A stretch of DNA of 64,000 nt, from the NCBI GenBank assembly GCA_029783825.1, contig JAREIK010002450.1, forward strand, positions 3,403,022 through 3,467,021. Direction: 5' to 3'. Positions within the stretch are counted from its first letter, which is position 1; each line of letters starts with the position of its first letter. The stretch is from Sapria himalayana. Lineage: Eukaryota; Streptophyta; Magnoliopsida; Malpighiales; Rafflesiaceae. Both the position numbers and the translations under genes were made by a program. This document shows positions 28,200-39,427 of the stretch, piece by piece. Under the pieces are notes generated by a model that worked only from the letters and a program-made list of their open reading frames with translations, ran no database searches and was not told the DNA's origin.

Positions 28200-28911
28200 A
28201 TTCATTTTCATCTTATACCACAAGTATAGTCTCACTAATGTTAAGTTTCCATATACCAGAAAATACTTCATATAATATGCATCAAACAAAAATCCTTTGC
28301 TAGTGCCCTAATGTGCTGGGTTGGAAATTCCCTTACATGTCCTCTCCTCTTAGAACTATCATACAATAAGAAAAAGATTAGATCATGTAATGACATGGGT
28401 CTTTTGAACATATACACGTCTACAACTAATATTGCCATTACATAGTACAATAAAGCACTTAAGAATACCATCACAGATAAAAAACCCCAAGATAATTTCT
28501 GGTACCATCATGAAAGATATCCCATAAAAAACCCCATGCATTCATGCATTAATTCTTGTACACATTGATTTGCTTTAAAAAGTTTTAAACCAGAAGCGTA
28601 TCGATTGCCTAGAGACCATAGTGATTTTAGAATGCCGAGGTCATTGTGTATAGATATCCATTTATATCTTTTAGAAGATCTTCTCAGGACTAAGCTTTTA
28701 TAAATCGATGAATATATGACATAGAATGCAGCAAACAAAGCCACCTTGCTAGTGTCGATGTGTGCTAGATAAGAAATTCTATTATAGAGCTCTTTCTATT
28801 CCATCTCCAAACAATCATACAATGTGTGCAAATTTACATACACATCCCTTTCACATCCATTGCCACTGTTACATAAAAAGCCCTTATTATCACCCATATT
28901 GATTTTACATA
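28200..28911 (-). repeat. LINE upstream region, tandem ~449-bp degenerate units
   Basis: 'tgcatcaaacaaaaatcctttgctagtg' at 28278 and the similar 'tgcagcaaacaaag...ccttgctagtg' at 28727 are 449 bp apart. Following landmarks recur at the same offset ('tatcatacaata'/'aatcatacaatg', 'attgccattacata'/'attgccactgttacata'). A third relative lies at 39190-39290, across the nested CACTA element. This is the 5' (upstream) side of ORF2. Repeated upstream monomers act as promoters in some LINEs such as mouse L1; any such role here is only inference. Confidence 0.5.
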
Positions 28912-29530
28912 CACTACTAAATTTATTGAATTATCGACCAATTATTTAGTCACTAATTCGGTGTTACCAATTATTTAGTCACTAATTTGGTCACTAATTT
29001 TCCACTGTTATTATTGCCTCTGTTATTTAGTCACTAATTTAGGTCGGTATACCAATTTGCAATCATACACTGACCAAAATAATTGGTCATAATTTTGATG
29101 CTCGCTAATTTTTTTACCGATGAAAAATAGTCGGTCATTAAATTACCGACTATTTACCGATCCTCTACCGACAAACAATATCTGACTATATTCTGACCAT
29201 TTTTCGACAAAAGGCATTAGGTCGGTACATGGTCTCTAAATGGTCAGTAATTAATGACCATTTGTAGACCATCTACCAACAAATAATTTCAAACTATATA
29301 TCAATCATTTTCTGACCAAAAGCATTATGTCAGTAAATGGTCACAAAATAGTCGGTAATAACTTAAAAAATTACGACAAAAAACCGATCAGAATATTTTA
29401 AAATCATTGATCGGTAATAGATCTCGAAAAGAATTACTGACCATTTGGTGACCTTTTACCGATCATTGATATTAAAAAATTTTGGTTGGTTTGGTCGTAA
29501 TTTGGTCGGTAATTACCAACCAATTTTTTT
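28912..29530. repeat. CACTA subterminal 'ttaccgacc' repeats, left end
   Basis: More than twenty short motifs of the type 'taccgacca' / 'tggtcggtaa', in mixed orientations and 20-40 bp apart. They match the opposite end at 38395-39020. The motif differs completely from that of the large CACTA element (3061-24856), so the two belong to different families. Confidence 0.8.
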
Positions 29531-29772
29531 AGCATCTTTTTTGCAATTTTTGTAGAAACTATAGCACATACCACAAAAAAACATCCAATTCACTTCTAGT
29601 TTTGATGCAATTACTACAGAAACATTTACAAATAACACGACAAAAAAAATCCAATTAACTTCAACAAACAACTATATATACTACATATATATATTAATAA
29701 TATCAAGAGAAAATAAAATAATTAAATCCAAAATCAAAGTTTAAGATATTGAAAAAAATGTGTGTAATACAC

Positions 29773-31610
29773 TCAATCGTCCAACCTAGTTTCATAATCA
29801 TTATGTTGCGATGTTTCTGGTCCACACGGTGAGATGTCGGGTACTGGGGTAGAGCTGTCTGCTGCTGCTAGTCTTGATGTGGTTGTTCTAGGTACTATTG
29901 TAGGTGATTGAGTAGATGTTGTAGCTGGAGCATTATACTGAATGATCCGAGATAGATCATCAAGGTTGAACTGTTGTCCTCCTTCCTGAAACTTTTTTAT
30001 AAGCTAGTCAAAACGTAGACGCAACTCATCCCTATCATCATCATACTCGATCATGTGTCACTCGGTATCGGCCAATTGAAACTGTATTGAATTTTGCATC
30101 GCGTCCTGAAATTCCTCCATCTTTGAGAACAAATTCAAAACTAGTCCTAAAAATTCAGCTTCATATTCTGGTCGACTTTCCGAGTAGAATGATGATAACG
30201 AAGAATCGACGTCATAGACAGGCATCTTCTCCTTGCCATCAATAGCCGCATACCAAATCTGATTCGTATCAACTAGTGGAGCTGCATAATTAGAACTACC
30301 TATTGCACCATTACATGAACCTAAAGTAAACTAAGAATATGCTTGAGTCGTAATAGCTAACATTTCTTCATATCTCGCCTAATCAAAATGTACGAAAAGT
30401 ATTTCAATTTATATACAAAAAAAAAAGAAATGTTGATTTTTTTTATTTAAACTTACATTTGCTACACGAGATCTTTGATCAATGTACAAAAAGATAATTT
30501 TGTATTTAAACTTCGTGTGCGTGTATCTAAATAAGTGAGGAGCAATGGGCTTCTTACCCTCCTTGCATGTCTATAATTACACACAATACATGCGATAATT
30601 AAATTGAAAAAAAAAATTTATGATAAATAAAATTTAAGCATAATTGAACACATTTCACAAATTAATAAACATAAAAAATATAAATTAGAAATAATATCAA
30701 TATGCTCATGCATAAAGCGAGATCCACAAAAGTATGTGTAGACATGCCACTGCCCTTTCCAGCTTACTATGAGTGATAATTGCCGCTCTGTTTATCACAC
30801 CACTTTCTATAATCTGGATCTTCCCATCTACTCCGCCACTACTTGAAAACATGATCCGGGACACTTGAATCTTTTTCTTTCTTATTCAGCCATTTAATTT
30901 TGATCTCGTACATGATGTCTTTATGCCGACTAGCAGCATGTTTATAGAACATACTTTTGACCACCTTTTGTTGTGTCCACTTGTAAACTTTCTACAATTA
31001 TAAATAAAAAATTTTTAATCAATGAACAAAATAATAAATAAAATATGTAAAAATTTTTAGGTAGTAATATTTACTTTAAATTCTCTCCAAATCATCAATT
31101 GGTCTCTATCTGTGAGTGACTTCCAATTATGTCTATTAGGTTTAAAGGACTTACTGAAAATTATCCTCAGAACCCTAGAAATAGAACCAGATGGCTCTAA
31201 CTTTGTCATGTGACCAAAACTTTATTAGCAAGTAAGAGATAAAATAAATTGATAAATCATTTGTTAAGTTTTATATCTTACGGATTATCAATTGTCGGAT
31301 CAAACTAAGTAATAGGGAGAGTCTCGTATGTAGGGTTCTTTGAGGAAGACACTCCTACATCTCCATCCTCTCCCTCCTCTCCCTCTCACATCTCTTGATT
31401 ATTTATCAAAATCTCAGGACCATTATGTTTATCAGTCAGTTGATACTGCTGCTGCAGTACATTCACAACCATCACTATCTGCTATGGTGTCTCATACACC
31501 CATGATCTTTTACCAGTTTCGAGAATACCTAAGGCCGTGCTGCCTGTACCATAGCTCGTAAACCCTTGCAATTTGCTGCCTCTATCTCATCCATATGCCA
31601 TATCTGTAAA
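29773..31610 (-). pseudogene. Transposase_24 (Ptta/En/Spm, TNP1-like) gene, degraded
   Basis: Second gene of the CACTA element. Such proteins bind the subterminal repeats and assist the transposase. Minus-strand exon-like blocks: an N-terminal part at about 31540-31610 ('EAANCKGLRAM'); 'SFKPNRHNWKSLTDRDQLMI' (about 31080-31150); 'FYKHAASRHKDIMYEIKI' with 'KQWRSRWEDPDYRKWCDKQS' (30780-30960), the diagnostic W-x-D-P-x-Y-x-x-x-C region; 'GKKPIAPHLFRYTHTKFK' (30490-30570), ending at a clean AAT|GTAAGT donor near 30455; and a long final exon (29773-30330) ending 'TRLDD-stop'. The last exon has two in-frame stops (near 30004 and 30058) but otherwise one open frame. Confidence 0.7.
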
Positions 31611-33357
31611 AAATATATAAGGCAATGAAAATAAACAAAAATGATTAACAATTAAAATAACATAAAACTCACTGTCTACTCATTTAAATCAGAATCATCA
31701 AAATATGGTTCGTCTTCTTCTTCAGATGTAGCAACATCATTTTCAAACTCATGTTCATCACTCATTTCTTCTTCAGTATCAAATAAATTTTCATCAATAT
31801 CTACATCCCCACTTGTATCCATCTCAGAAGATGTAACTAAAAGGACGTCTTCGTCCCCTACCATAGCTTCGATTATAATATCATTTTCATCATTTTGTAA
31901 AGCTGGTTCTATCAAATCAGTACTTGGTGATGCGGGGAAGTCAATTTGTGCCCTTTCTTTTATCTTGTACATAGCTTTCCATTCCTTTTTCGGACCAGTC
32001 CGACCCGGATATTCACAATAATAAACCTATGATGCTTGTACTGCTAAGACAAAAGGTTCATACTTTTTGAATCATTTTTTAACGTGCATATCGACAAGTT
32101 TATATCGAGGATGGACAACAATACCAATATTTGGTGTTGGGTCGAACCATTCACATTTGAATAAAATAGTTTTTTTTACCGAGAGGACTTCAATTCTAAC
32201 TTGATCACTTCGACCAGAGTCTTGTAATAGTCATATTCAGTTTCATTGTATATGGATCCTTTAATGCATACCCCCATATTGTCGGTTGCCCGGTAGCTAC
32301 TATACGATTTAGTATGAAATTTAAAACCATTCATACAAGAACCATTGTACATTTTAACCTCTCTTAGGGGAACTCATGCTACTACGAAGAAAATGATTGG
32401 AAATTTCATTTGCACGATTATGAACCTATAATCAAAATTAAGTAGATTGTTTAGATTACAATTATAAATTTTTATTAGAACAATATAATTATTTTATGAT
32501 TTTCATTATAAGTAGGCATATGTATTTTTCAAAAAATGATGGAAATTTTTATTCCGTCACTGCATTGATAGCTTCTTCATCCATGTTTGGACATTCTTTA
32601 TGTTTATCTACAACAAAATTACTTAAAATAAAGAATTAAAAATTATTATAAATTAATAGGAAATACTAAATTATAATGCTTAATAGATGTCATTTGACTA
32701 TCAGGAAATACTTAATGAAGGGTTGAACCTCTGGACAATGCATTATGACATATAGATGAGCAGCATTATATTCATAGTCTGTTAGATACCTTTTCCCTTC
32801 AGCACTAATTGCTTTACCTGGAGGCTTGAAAATTTCAAACATATCATTATCCACATTGTCATAAAGATAAAACTAATTGTGTTTTTCCTTATGTGGAAGA
32901 ATTGGATCTCCTTCTTTGAAATAGAATGATGCGAATTTTGCAGTCTCATCCATAATATAGCCTATTAATATAGAACCATCCACCTGAACCTTATTCATTA
33001 TTGTATGCTTTATTTTCCTCAAGTATCTACAAAAAATTATTGAAAATTACAAGTCGTGTGTGTGTGTGTGTATAAAGAATTAGTTTAGTGAATTAATATT
33101 ACCTTTCTGGAGGATACATCCAATGATAATAGACATGACTAGTTTAGTGCATTGGAAGATGTTCCATTAAGTCAAAAAAACTAGGAGGAAATATTTTCTC
33201 AAGATTACATAAGATAACATGAATTTATTCATACAGATTCCTCAACTCCTCATCAGTCAATGAAGATGAAGTCAATTGCTCGAAGAATAAAGAAATCTCA
33301 GTTATCGGTTCCCATATTCTATTAGGCAAAAATTCTTGAAGAGCAATTGGTAACAAC

Positions 33358-33892
33358 TATTGGGCAATCGTGCTTCCACGGGTAGTGAGATTAAGAAGAG
33401 AAAACAACAGAAAACACAGAAACAAACAATATATATATATCCCAATCCACAAGCATCCACGACAGAATCAAAATGAGAAATCAACACAGAAATAACGTGG
33501 TTCGCTAGTCGCTCAGTACGACTAGCTACCTCCGCCAGAAAATACTTATGCATTACAGATTAAAACCAAGAATAGTATGTCTTACAGTATGCAGCATTCG
33601 GCAGTCATGAAATCGCGCAAAGAGAGAGGAGAACGAAGATAAACAGTTCAACTGGGTCAAAAAACAACCACCCGAAAAAATAAATACAAATCATTTTATA
33701 CAAAAATAAACATCCGGTTCATTTAACCGAAATGGGTCGGATCATAGAACAGGCCAGACTCTGCTCCAAAAATTTCGGGACCTCCGTTATTGTGCTACTG
33801 CTGCATCCCCGGGCTTTTAATATTTTCTTTCCTACACTTACATGAAAATATTAAAACAGATTATTAAGTTAAAATAAATTACATATACAGCA
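33358..33892 (-). mobile_element. Solo LTR, family A, copy 1
   Basis: 535 bp, flanked by ACAAC on both sides (33353-33357 and 33893-33897), the 5-bp duplication of LTR retrotransposon integration. It aligns along its whole length with 43686-44175. Shared blocks include 'cttccacgggtagt', 'aacgtggttcgctagtcgct', 'cagtatgcagcattcggcag' and 'gctactgctgcatcccc'. No internal region, primer site or polypurine tract is present, so it arose by LTR-LTR recombination. Minus orientation is inferred from a TATAAAATGA box and a CT-rich leader on that strand. The first base pair of the LTR has changed from TG to TA. Confidence 0.88.
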
Positions 33893-33963
33893 ACAACCTT
33901 TACATGAATACATGATAATCATGACTCTTCATGGCAATCATCTTAAATTTTTTTGCATCCACA

Positions 33964-34403
33964 TAGAGGTGTCAAACGGAACGTGCCGGCCCGGCCCGGC
34001 CCGTTTTTTTCAGGCCCGGCATAGTTTTGTGGAGTTCGGCCCGACACGGGCCCGTGACACGATCCGCCAGGTTCTGCCCGGTCGTGCCGAACCCTAAATT
34101 AAAAAAAATTAGGGTTTCGGTGGGCCCGAAATCTTAATTTTAAAAAAGTTAGGATTTCGACGCGCCCAAAATCCTAATTTTTAAAAAAATTAGGGTTTTG
34201 GCGCCCCAGTAACCCTAATTTTTTTAAAAAAATTGGTTTCGGCACGGCACAAGGCCCAGTTGGCCTCTGCACGGCATGACATGAGTGTGTTGTGGTCGAG
34301 CACAATACGAGCCCGGGCATGGGAAATTTCCATGCTGGGCCAGCCCAAGCACAACCGAATCGTGCTTGCCTCGTGCTCATGCGGAAATCCTTTATCACCT
34401 CTA
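33964..34403. mobile_element. hAT-type MITE, GC-rich, 440 bp
   Basis: Terminal inverted repeats TAGAGGTG are flanked by catccaca (33956-33963) and catccacc (34404-34411), an 8-bp duplication with one mismatch, typical of hAT transposons. The interior is GC-rich ('ccggcccggcccggccc', 'gcccgggcatggg'), unlike everything around it, and holds three ~51-bp tandem units at about 34107-34240 whose 'aaattagggttt' blocks can pair into hairpins. There is no transposase. Many plant hAT MITEs start with a similar 'gaggtgtcaaacgg' stretch. Short ORFs across it are compositional. It lies inside the transposase gene of the CACTA element. Confidence 0.82.
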
Positions 34404-36169
34404 CATCCACCCATCTTCCCAGATTAGAAGCACACACATGTGGAAATCTTAGTTTTTTTACCTACTCCAACACAATCTTCTTTTGTGATTTATTAAGAAT
34501 AAATGGCACATCAAGATATTTATTCTGATAATATTTTTTGCAAATTGAGGATGATGACAATATTCATTCAACTCATCTCTTAACTTGAAAGTGTCCTTAG
34601 TTTTCCCTGGAATATTAAAAAACTATATTTAAGATATTGTCAAACACATTCTTCTCGAAATATATAATATCAAGATTGTGCAAGAGCAAGTGTTCATACC
34701 AGTAGAGAAAATCCCAAAAAATAATTCTCTTATTCCACCCACAAATCTTAGATATAGATACATTCACAACCTCAGCATCAACATCTATCACCTTCCTCAA
34801 GCCTCTGTTATTCAATTCCTACTGAATATCATCCCCAGCTCTATCCCCAGGGAATTGTTTAGTAACCTTTCTATTCTTAATGAAGTCTTTGGTGTTACGA
34901 TGATACGGATGATTAATGGGCAAAAACTTCCAATAATTGTTGAACCACGACTATTTTCTGCTCTTAATAAGCATCAGAATCTTCCATACAATGCGGACAT
35001 ATCAACATACCAGTTGTACTCTACCCGGATATCATAAAATATGATGGAAAGCCATTTATGGTCCATATGAGGGTAGCACGCATTTGAAACTTTTGATGTT
35101 TGGAAATATCATAAGTTTGAACCCAACACCCCAAAGATTTTTCAACTCCGCTATCAATGACTACAAGAAAACATCTATCTTCCCCTTTGAATTTGTAGGC
35201 CCTAGCACTAACACAGTCAAAAACATAAATTCCTCCTTTATACATATGTAAGGAGGAAATTTATATGGGGTCACCACCACAGGCCACAAAGAATATTACT
35301 ATCCAGATTGACCAAATGACTAAAAATCATCAGCAAATAAACACAGCCTAACATTGTGAACTTCGGAAGAAAAATCAAGAAAACACCCATCAAAATGTTT
35401 CCAAGCAGGGGCATTAGAAGGGTGACACATCTTACCATCCTCCATATGATGCTCTGAATGCCACCTCATTTCATAAGTAGTTACAGTTGATGCATACAAT
35501 CTTTGCAACCTAGGTGTTATTGAAAAATAGTACATCTTCTTATATGGCACCTTCAACTTACGTATATACAATATATTTCTAGAACCACTGACCTTTTACT
35601 TGTACCGAGCATGCCAACATATTTTACAACTATTAAGGTCATTGTAATCACCACAGTACATCATGCAGTCGTTCACGCAGTAATGAATGACATGTACGCA
35701 TAATCCCAAGCCTCTAATTTAGACATATCATACAATCTCGGCATTGGGTTCCTTATTTGGGTTGAATTTAGGACCCACGACATCAAAAACTATTTTATGA
35801 TATGCAGTGTGATTAATATTATCCGAGACCATCTGATCAGTTTTACTTACTGACACTCATATTGAACTTGAACACCTCTGGTGGACTTGCTTCTCACCAT
35901 GGTATATCCGAACATAGTAATCCGCCACAAAACTATTTTTATACAAATACATCATCATATTCTCAAAATTCAAAAACATTTTATTCGGACATTTAACTAA
36001 AGCATAAGGATACCTTATATCGGTGCCACCATTCACACAGTCAGGATGTCTCAAAGCAAACTCAACAAATTCATCAACTTTATCCCCCCATTCATTAGAG
36101 AACATTCCATTTAATATTCGACCCTTGTATATCCATTCATGATCATCTTCCATAACTAGTTAAAAAAAT

Positions 36170-38394
36170 CAACAAATATTTTGATTTAATTATATGAATA
36201 AATATATGTATATATTGTTACAAATATAGTTATATATAATTATATAGATATTTATTTAGTTATACAAATATTAATATATAGTTATACACATATAGTTTAA
36301 CATAATTTTGTGTGTTGTTATACATGTAATTAAAAATATTGTTACATGTGGTTATACATATAATTACACATATAGTTAAACATATATTTATACATGTAAG
36401 TATATGCATCTGTTCATTTTATTTTATATATTTATACATATAGTAATATATAGGCATGGATATAGTAAAAAACTATTTTATATACTACTATATACAAGTA
36501 TATATTAAATATAAGCTATAAATTTAATATTTATATATAATTATGCATATATTATGTGTATATGCATTTTTGAAAAAACATATACACAGAAAGTGAAAAT
36601 TGTGTGTATATGTTTTTTTTTTCAAAAATGTTTGTAATCATCATTAAAAAAACAAAAAAAACTACTATTTTTGATAAGTATGGAGTATACATAAACTATA
36701 TATATGTTTTTAAAAAACATATATGAAAAGTATATTTATATATGTTTTTGAAAAAATAAATAATTAATATAGTATTTTGTGTATATATACCTACATAGAA
36801 AATGTAAACGTAATATATATATATATATATATTTAAAAATGTTTATGCATATAATATTTTATAGGTTTACAAATATATATATATATATATATACACATTA
36901 TTTTATACATAAAATATTTTAAAAATGTTTATCCTTATATTTTTAAATATGTGTGTGTGTGTGTGTGTGTATATTTATTTATTTATTTAAAGATGTATTA
37001 TATGTATATATATATGTGTTTTTGAAAAAATATTTACACATATAAAAAGGATATTGTGTATATATGTTTTTTCAAAAATGTATACACAACATATTGCATA
37101 TGTTTTCAAAAAGTATTTACCATATATATTTATTAAAAATATATTTGTGTATTCACATGTTTGAAAAAACATATATAAGTAGAAAATGGATGCTATGTAT
37201 ATATGCTTTTTGAAAAATTTATAAACACATAATATTGTATAAGTTTTCAAATATATATATACAAGATATATTCTTTGCTAAACATGTTGGGTGTATACGT
37301 TTTGAAAATGTATTTTTACATATAATGTATGTTGTATATATATGTTTATTTTAAAAAAATACTATTCACAAATATTCTTTAATATTTATTTTTTTATTTT
37401 TTTAATGATGATGTGGTAGGGAGAGGTGGAGTTCTTTTAATGATGGAAGATGCAATTCTGGATTTTACTACTTAAGAGCTCTGAAACATAATTATTTGTA
37501 ATTTTGGGGTATGCTTTAATTAAAATTTTTTAAAAAAGAGAGATTTTTTTTAAATATTTTTATTTTGAGGTATCTTAATATATCAAGTGAAAATGTGGAG
37601 TATATTCCATGCCACATAAAAGTCTTTATTATTTCCACATGGAAAACTATGTATTACCCTTACATGAATGATTAGCCATAACACTAGTAATTTGTATAAA
37701 TATTAGACTGTATTTTAATAATCATTAAATTATAGTAACACAAAACCATTAATTATCAACAAGCAGTACAGATATAGAGACTATGCAATAAATTATGGAT
37801 ACATGGATACTACAAGTTTGACCCAAGTGAAAAGTTTATATATAGTGTTATAGACATTTAAGATTAACATATTATAAAAGTTCAATCTAACAATAATCAT
37901 TATATATATTAAGTATAGACATTTATACATAATGTCATACTAATATATAAATATAAACCATTAACATTAAGATTAATCGGAATGCAAACATCTTGCAATT
38001 AAAATCAAAATCACTAAAATCCTAAAAATATAAATAGTAGATGAACAAATTATAAAAAATGAAAAATTACAGTTTAATCAAATGTGTTGAACCAAAATAA
38101 TGTTATGTTAAATGAAATCAAAGCAAAAATTAAGAAATCATGAGGAGGAGAAAAAAACCTAATACCCAAATATATTGAAAAACAAAATTCCGAAAATCTA
38201 TATATAATTCAAAGAGACGGAGATGTGTGTAAGTAATTTGAAGGAGAAGAACAAAGAAAAACTTACTTAGATTCAGAAGAAAAATTAAAATTTTTGTGTT
38301 TTCGTGATTACAGTCGGCTCAGTTTCAGAAATTCAACGGAGTTGCGAGGAATTAGGGTTAAATGACCTAGCAAATGATTTTCAAATCAAAAAAT
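36170..38394. other. CACTA interior upstream of transposase, AT-rich arrays
   Basis: 36190-36540 repeats 'tatacatatagttatac' motifs. 36560-37330 is a degenerate array of palindromic 'catatatgttttttgaaaaaacatat' units, with (TA)n and (GT)n tracts at about 36806-36830, 36875-36895 and 36952-36970. 37400-38390 is ordinary AT-rich sequence and should contain the transposase promoter and 5' leader, but I can point to no specific box. A Tyr/Ile/Phe ORF at 36987-37250 is an artefact of the array. Confidence 0.5.
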
Positions 38395-39031
38395 TAAAAC
38401 AATGAATTACCGACCAAAATTATGGTCGGTAAACGCAATTAATCTTAATGGTATCTGAAAGTCCACTTACCGACTATTTTTAATGGTAATATGTTTTTGG
38501 TCATTAAATAATCGGTAATTAGTCCGCAATTTTTTTTAGATATTTCCAACCTTAATTCACTGATCAATTTCTGACCAAAAACAATTGGTCTAGAGTAATT
38601 GGTAATATCGGTAATTATTCGATAAGGGATCGTGAATAGGTTAGTAATTACCGATCTAAATATTCGGTCGATAATTTAGTTGCTAATTACAACCTTATAA
38701 ATATATTGGATAACCACTATACCGACTATTATAATGGTTATATATTTTTGGTCGTTAAATGGTCAGTAATCTTTCAGGAATGTTTTCGACTAATTACCGA
38801 CTAATTATAATGATAGGTCATTAAATGGTTGGTATTATATTAATAAACTCACTACAAACTTATTCCCGACCAAAAATATTTAGCCGGTAATTATGGTCGG
38901 TCTTTAGTCAGAAATATTTTTTTTTCCCAAAACCCTTTTTTGGTTGCTAACTGGTCATGTTTTGAATGGCAATTACCGACTGAATTTTATGATCGATACT
39001 TTGGTCTGTATTATCATAAATTTTAGTTGTG
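38395..39031. repeat. CACTA subterminal 'ttaccgacc' repeats, right end
   Basis: Dense 'ttaccgacca', 'ggtcggtaa' and 'accgactatt' motifs matching the left end in kind, ending with 'aaattttagttgtg'. This is the upstream side of the minus-strand transposase gene. Confidence 0.8.
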
Positions 39032-39412
39032 ATAAACTTTTGCTCTTTATCTCAAAGATATCATACATGTCGAACATATCTTTAAAACATATGGTTCTCT
39101 TAAATGAATACAACCAAAAAAATTTCAAAGCTCTTAAGATCACCCTTTTAAACTCCCGGGGTCTTCTAAATATCCAGAGCCAACATATGAGAAAACCCAT
39201 AAGAACCTCCATGCTCCATGCATTCATACATTCCAAGCTAGGCTTGCACACATCATTTTTTAAGAATTTTCAAGTTCAAGATTGAGTCGAAAGCTTCTTC
39301 CCATAAGGCACTTTGGTGAGTGTAGACCCCCATTAATTAAGAGAACCATTTGGGAAACCAAATCTATGATGCATAAGTCTTTCCATGTGTCTTTTTGAGT
39401 ATGTCAGGCGGT
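39032..39412 (-). repeat. LINE 5' segment right of the nested CACTA element
   Basis: Continuation of the LINE beyond the CACTA insertion, up to the 15-bp target duplication. 39190-39265 ('aacccataagaacctccatg', 'catgcattcatacattcc') resembles 28510-28570, supporting a repeated upstream region. The ORF on either strand here shows no known domain. Confidence 0.6.
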
Positions 39413-39427
39413 GAAACCATGCATTAC

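Larger units (their letters stand above)
31676..36153 (-). pseudogene. TNP2-like CACTA transposase, degraded and interrupted
   Basis: The transposase excises and inserts the element by cutting at the CACTA ends. Minus-strand order: an N-terminal Transpos_assoc domain (35857-36153) with 'FALRHPDCVNGG', 'YPYALVKCPNKMFLN' and 'MYLYKNSFVADYYVRIYHGE'; 'CMMYCGDYNDLNSCKICWHA' with 'RYK' (about 35620-35690); 'SITPRLQRLYAS' and 'MRWHSEHHMEDG' with 'CHPSNAPAWKHFDG' (35320-35571); the core region 'FQMRATLIWTINGFPSYFM' (35021-35100) and 'NKRIIFWDFLYWYEHLLLHN' (34615-34815); a DUF4218-like part at 32700-33300 ('HVILCNLEKIFPPSFFDL'); a DUF4216-like part and acidic tail at 31676-32300 ('YYCEYPGRTGPKKEWKAMYK', then Asp/Glu-rich). 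Several frameshifts break it. A solo LTR and a MITE interrupt it between core and DUF4218 parts. Confidence 0.85.
28912..39031 (-). mobile_element. CACTA (En/Spm-type) element with transposase genes
   Basis: Left end CACTACTAAATTTATTGA (28912) and right end inverse of CACAACTAAAATTTATGA (39031), flanked by ATA on both sides (28909-28911, 39032-39034), the 3-bp duplication of this superfamily. Subterminal regions 28915-29530 and 38395-39020 are dense in 'ttaccgacca'/'tggtcggtaa' motifs in both orientations. The interior carries two minus-strand gene remnants, a TNP2-like transposase and a Transposase_24-like gene, in the order expected when the element is read from 39031 leftward. It sits inside the LINE and is itself host to a solo LTR and a MITE. 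Frameshifts and in-frame stops make it inactive. Confidence 0.9.
25369..39412 (-). mobile_element. LINE (non-LTR retrotransposon), split by a nested CACTA element
   Basis: The 15-base sequence GAAACCATGCATTAC occurs exactly at 25354-25368 and 39413-39427. The left copy is followed immediately by an oligo-T run (about 25369-25376), the poly-A tail of a minus-strand LINE. This is the target-primed insertion signature. Between them, without the 10.1 kb CACTA element at 28912-39031, about 3.9 kb of LINE remains: ORF2 (endonuclease, RT and C-terminal region, 25380-28190) and an upstream region made of degenerate ~450-550 bp repeats. It may be 5'-truncated, since I cannot recognise an ORF1. Confidence 0.85.

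Noticed and set aside
34174..34528. Several overlapping ORFs on both strands
   Set aside because: They lie in a GC-rich MITE and have no protein similarity I can recognise.
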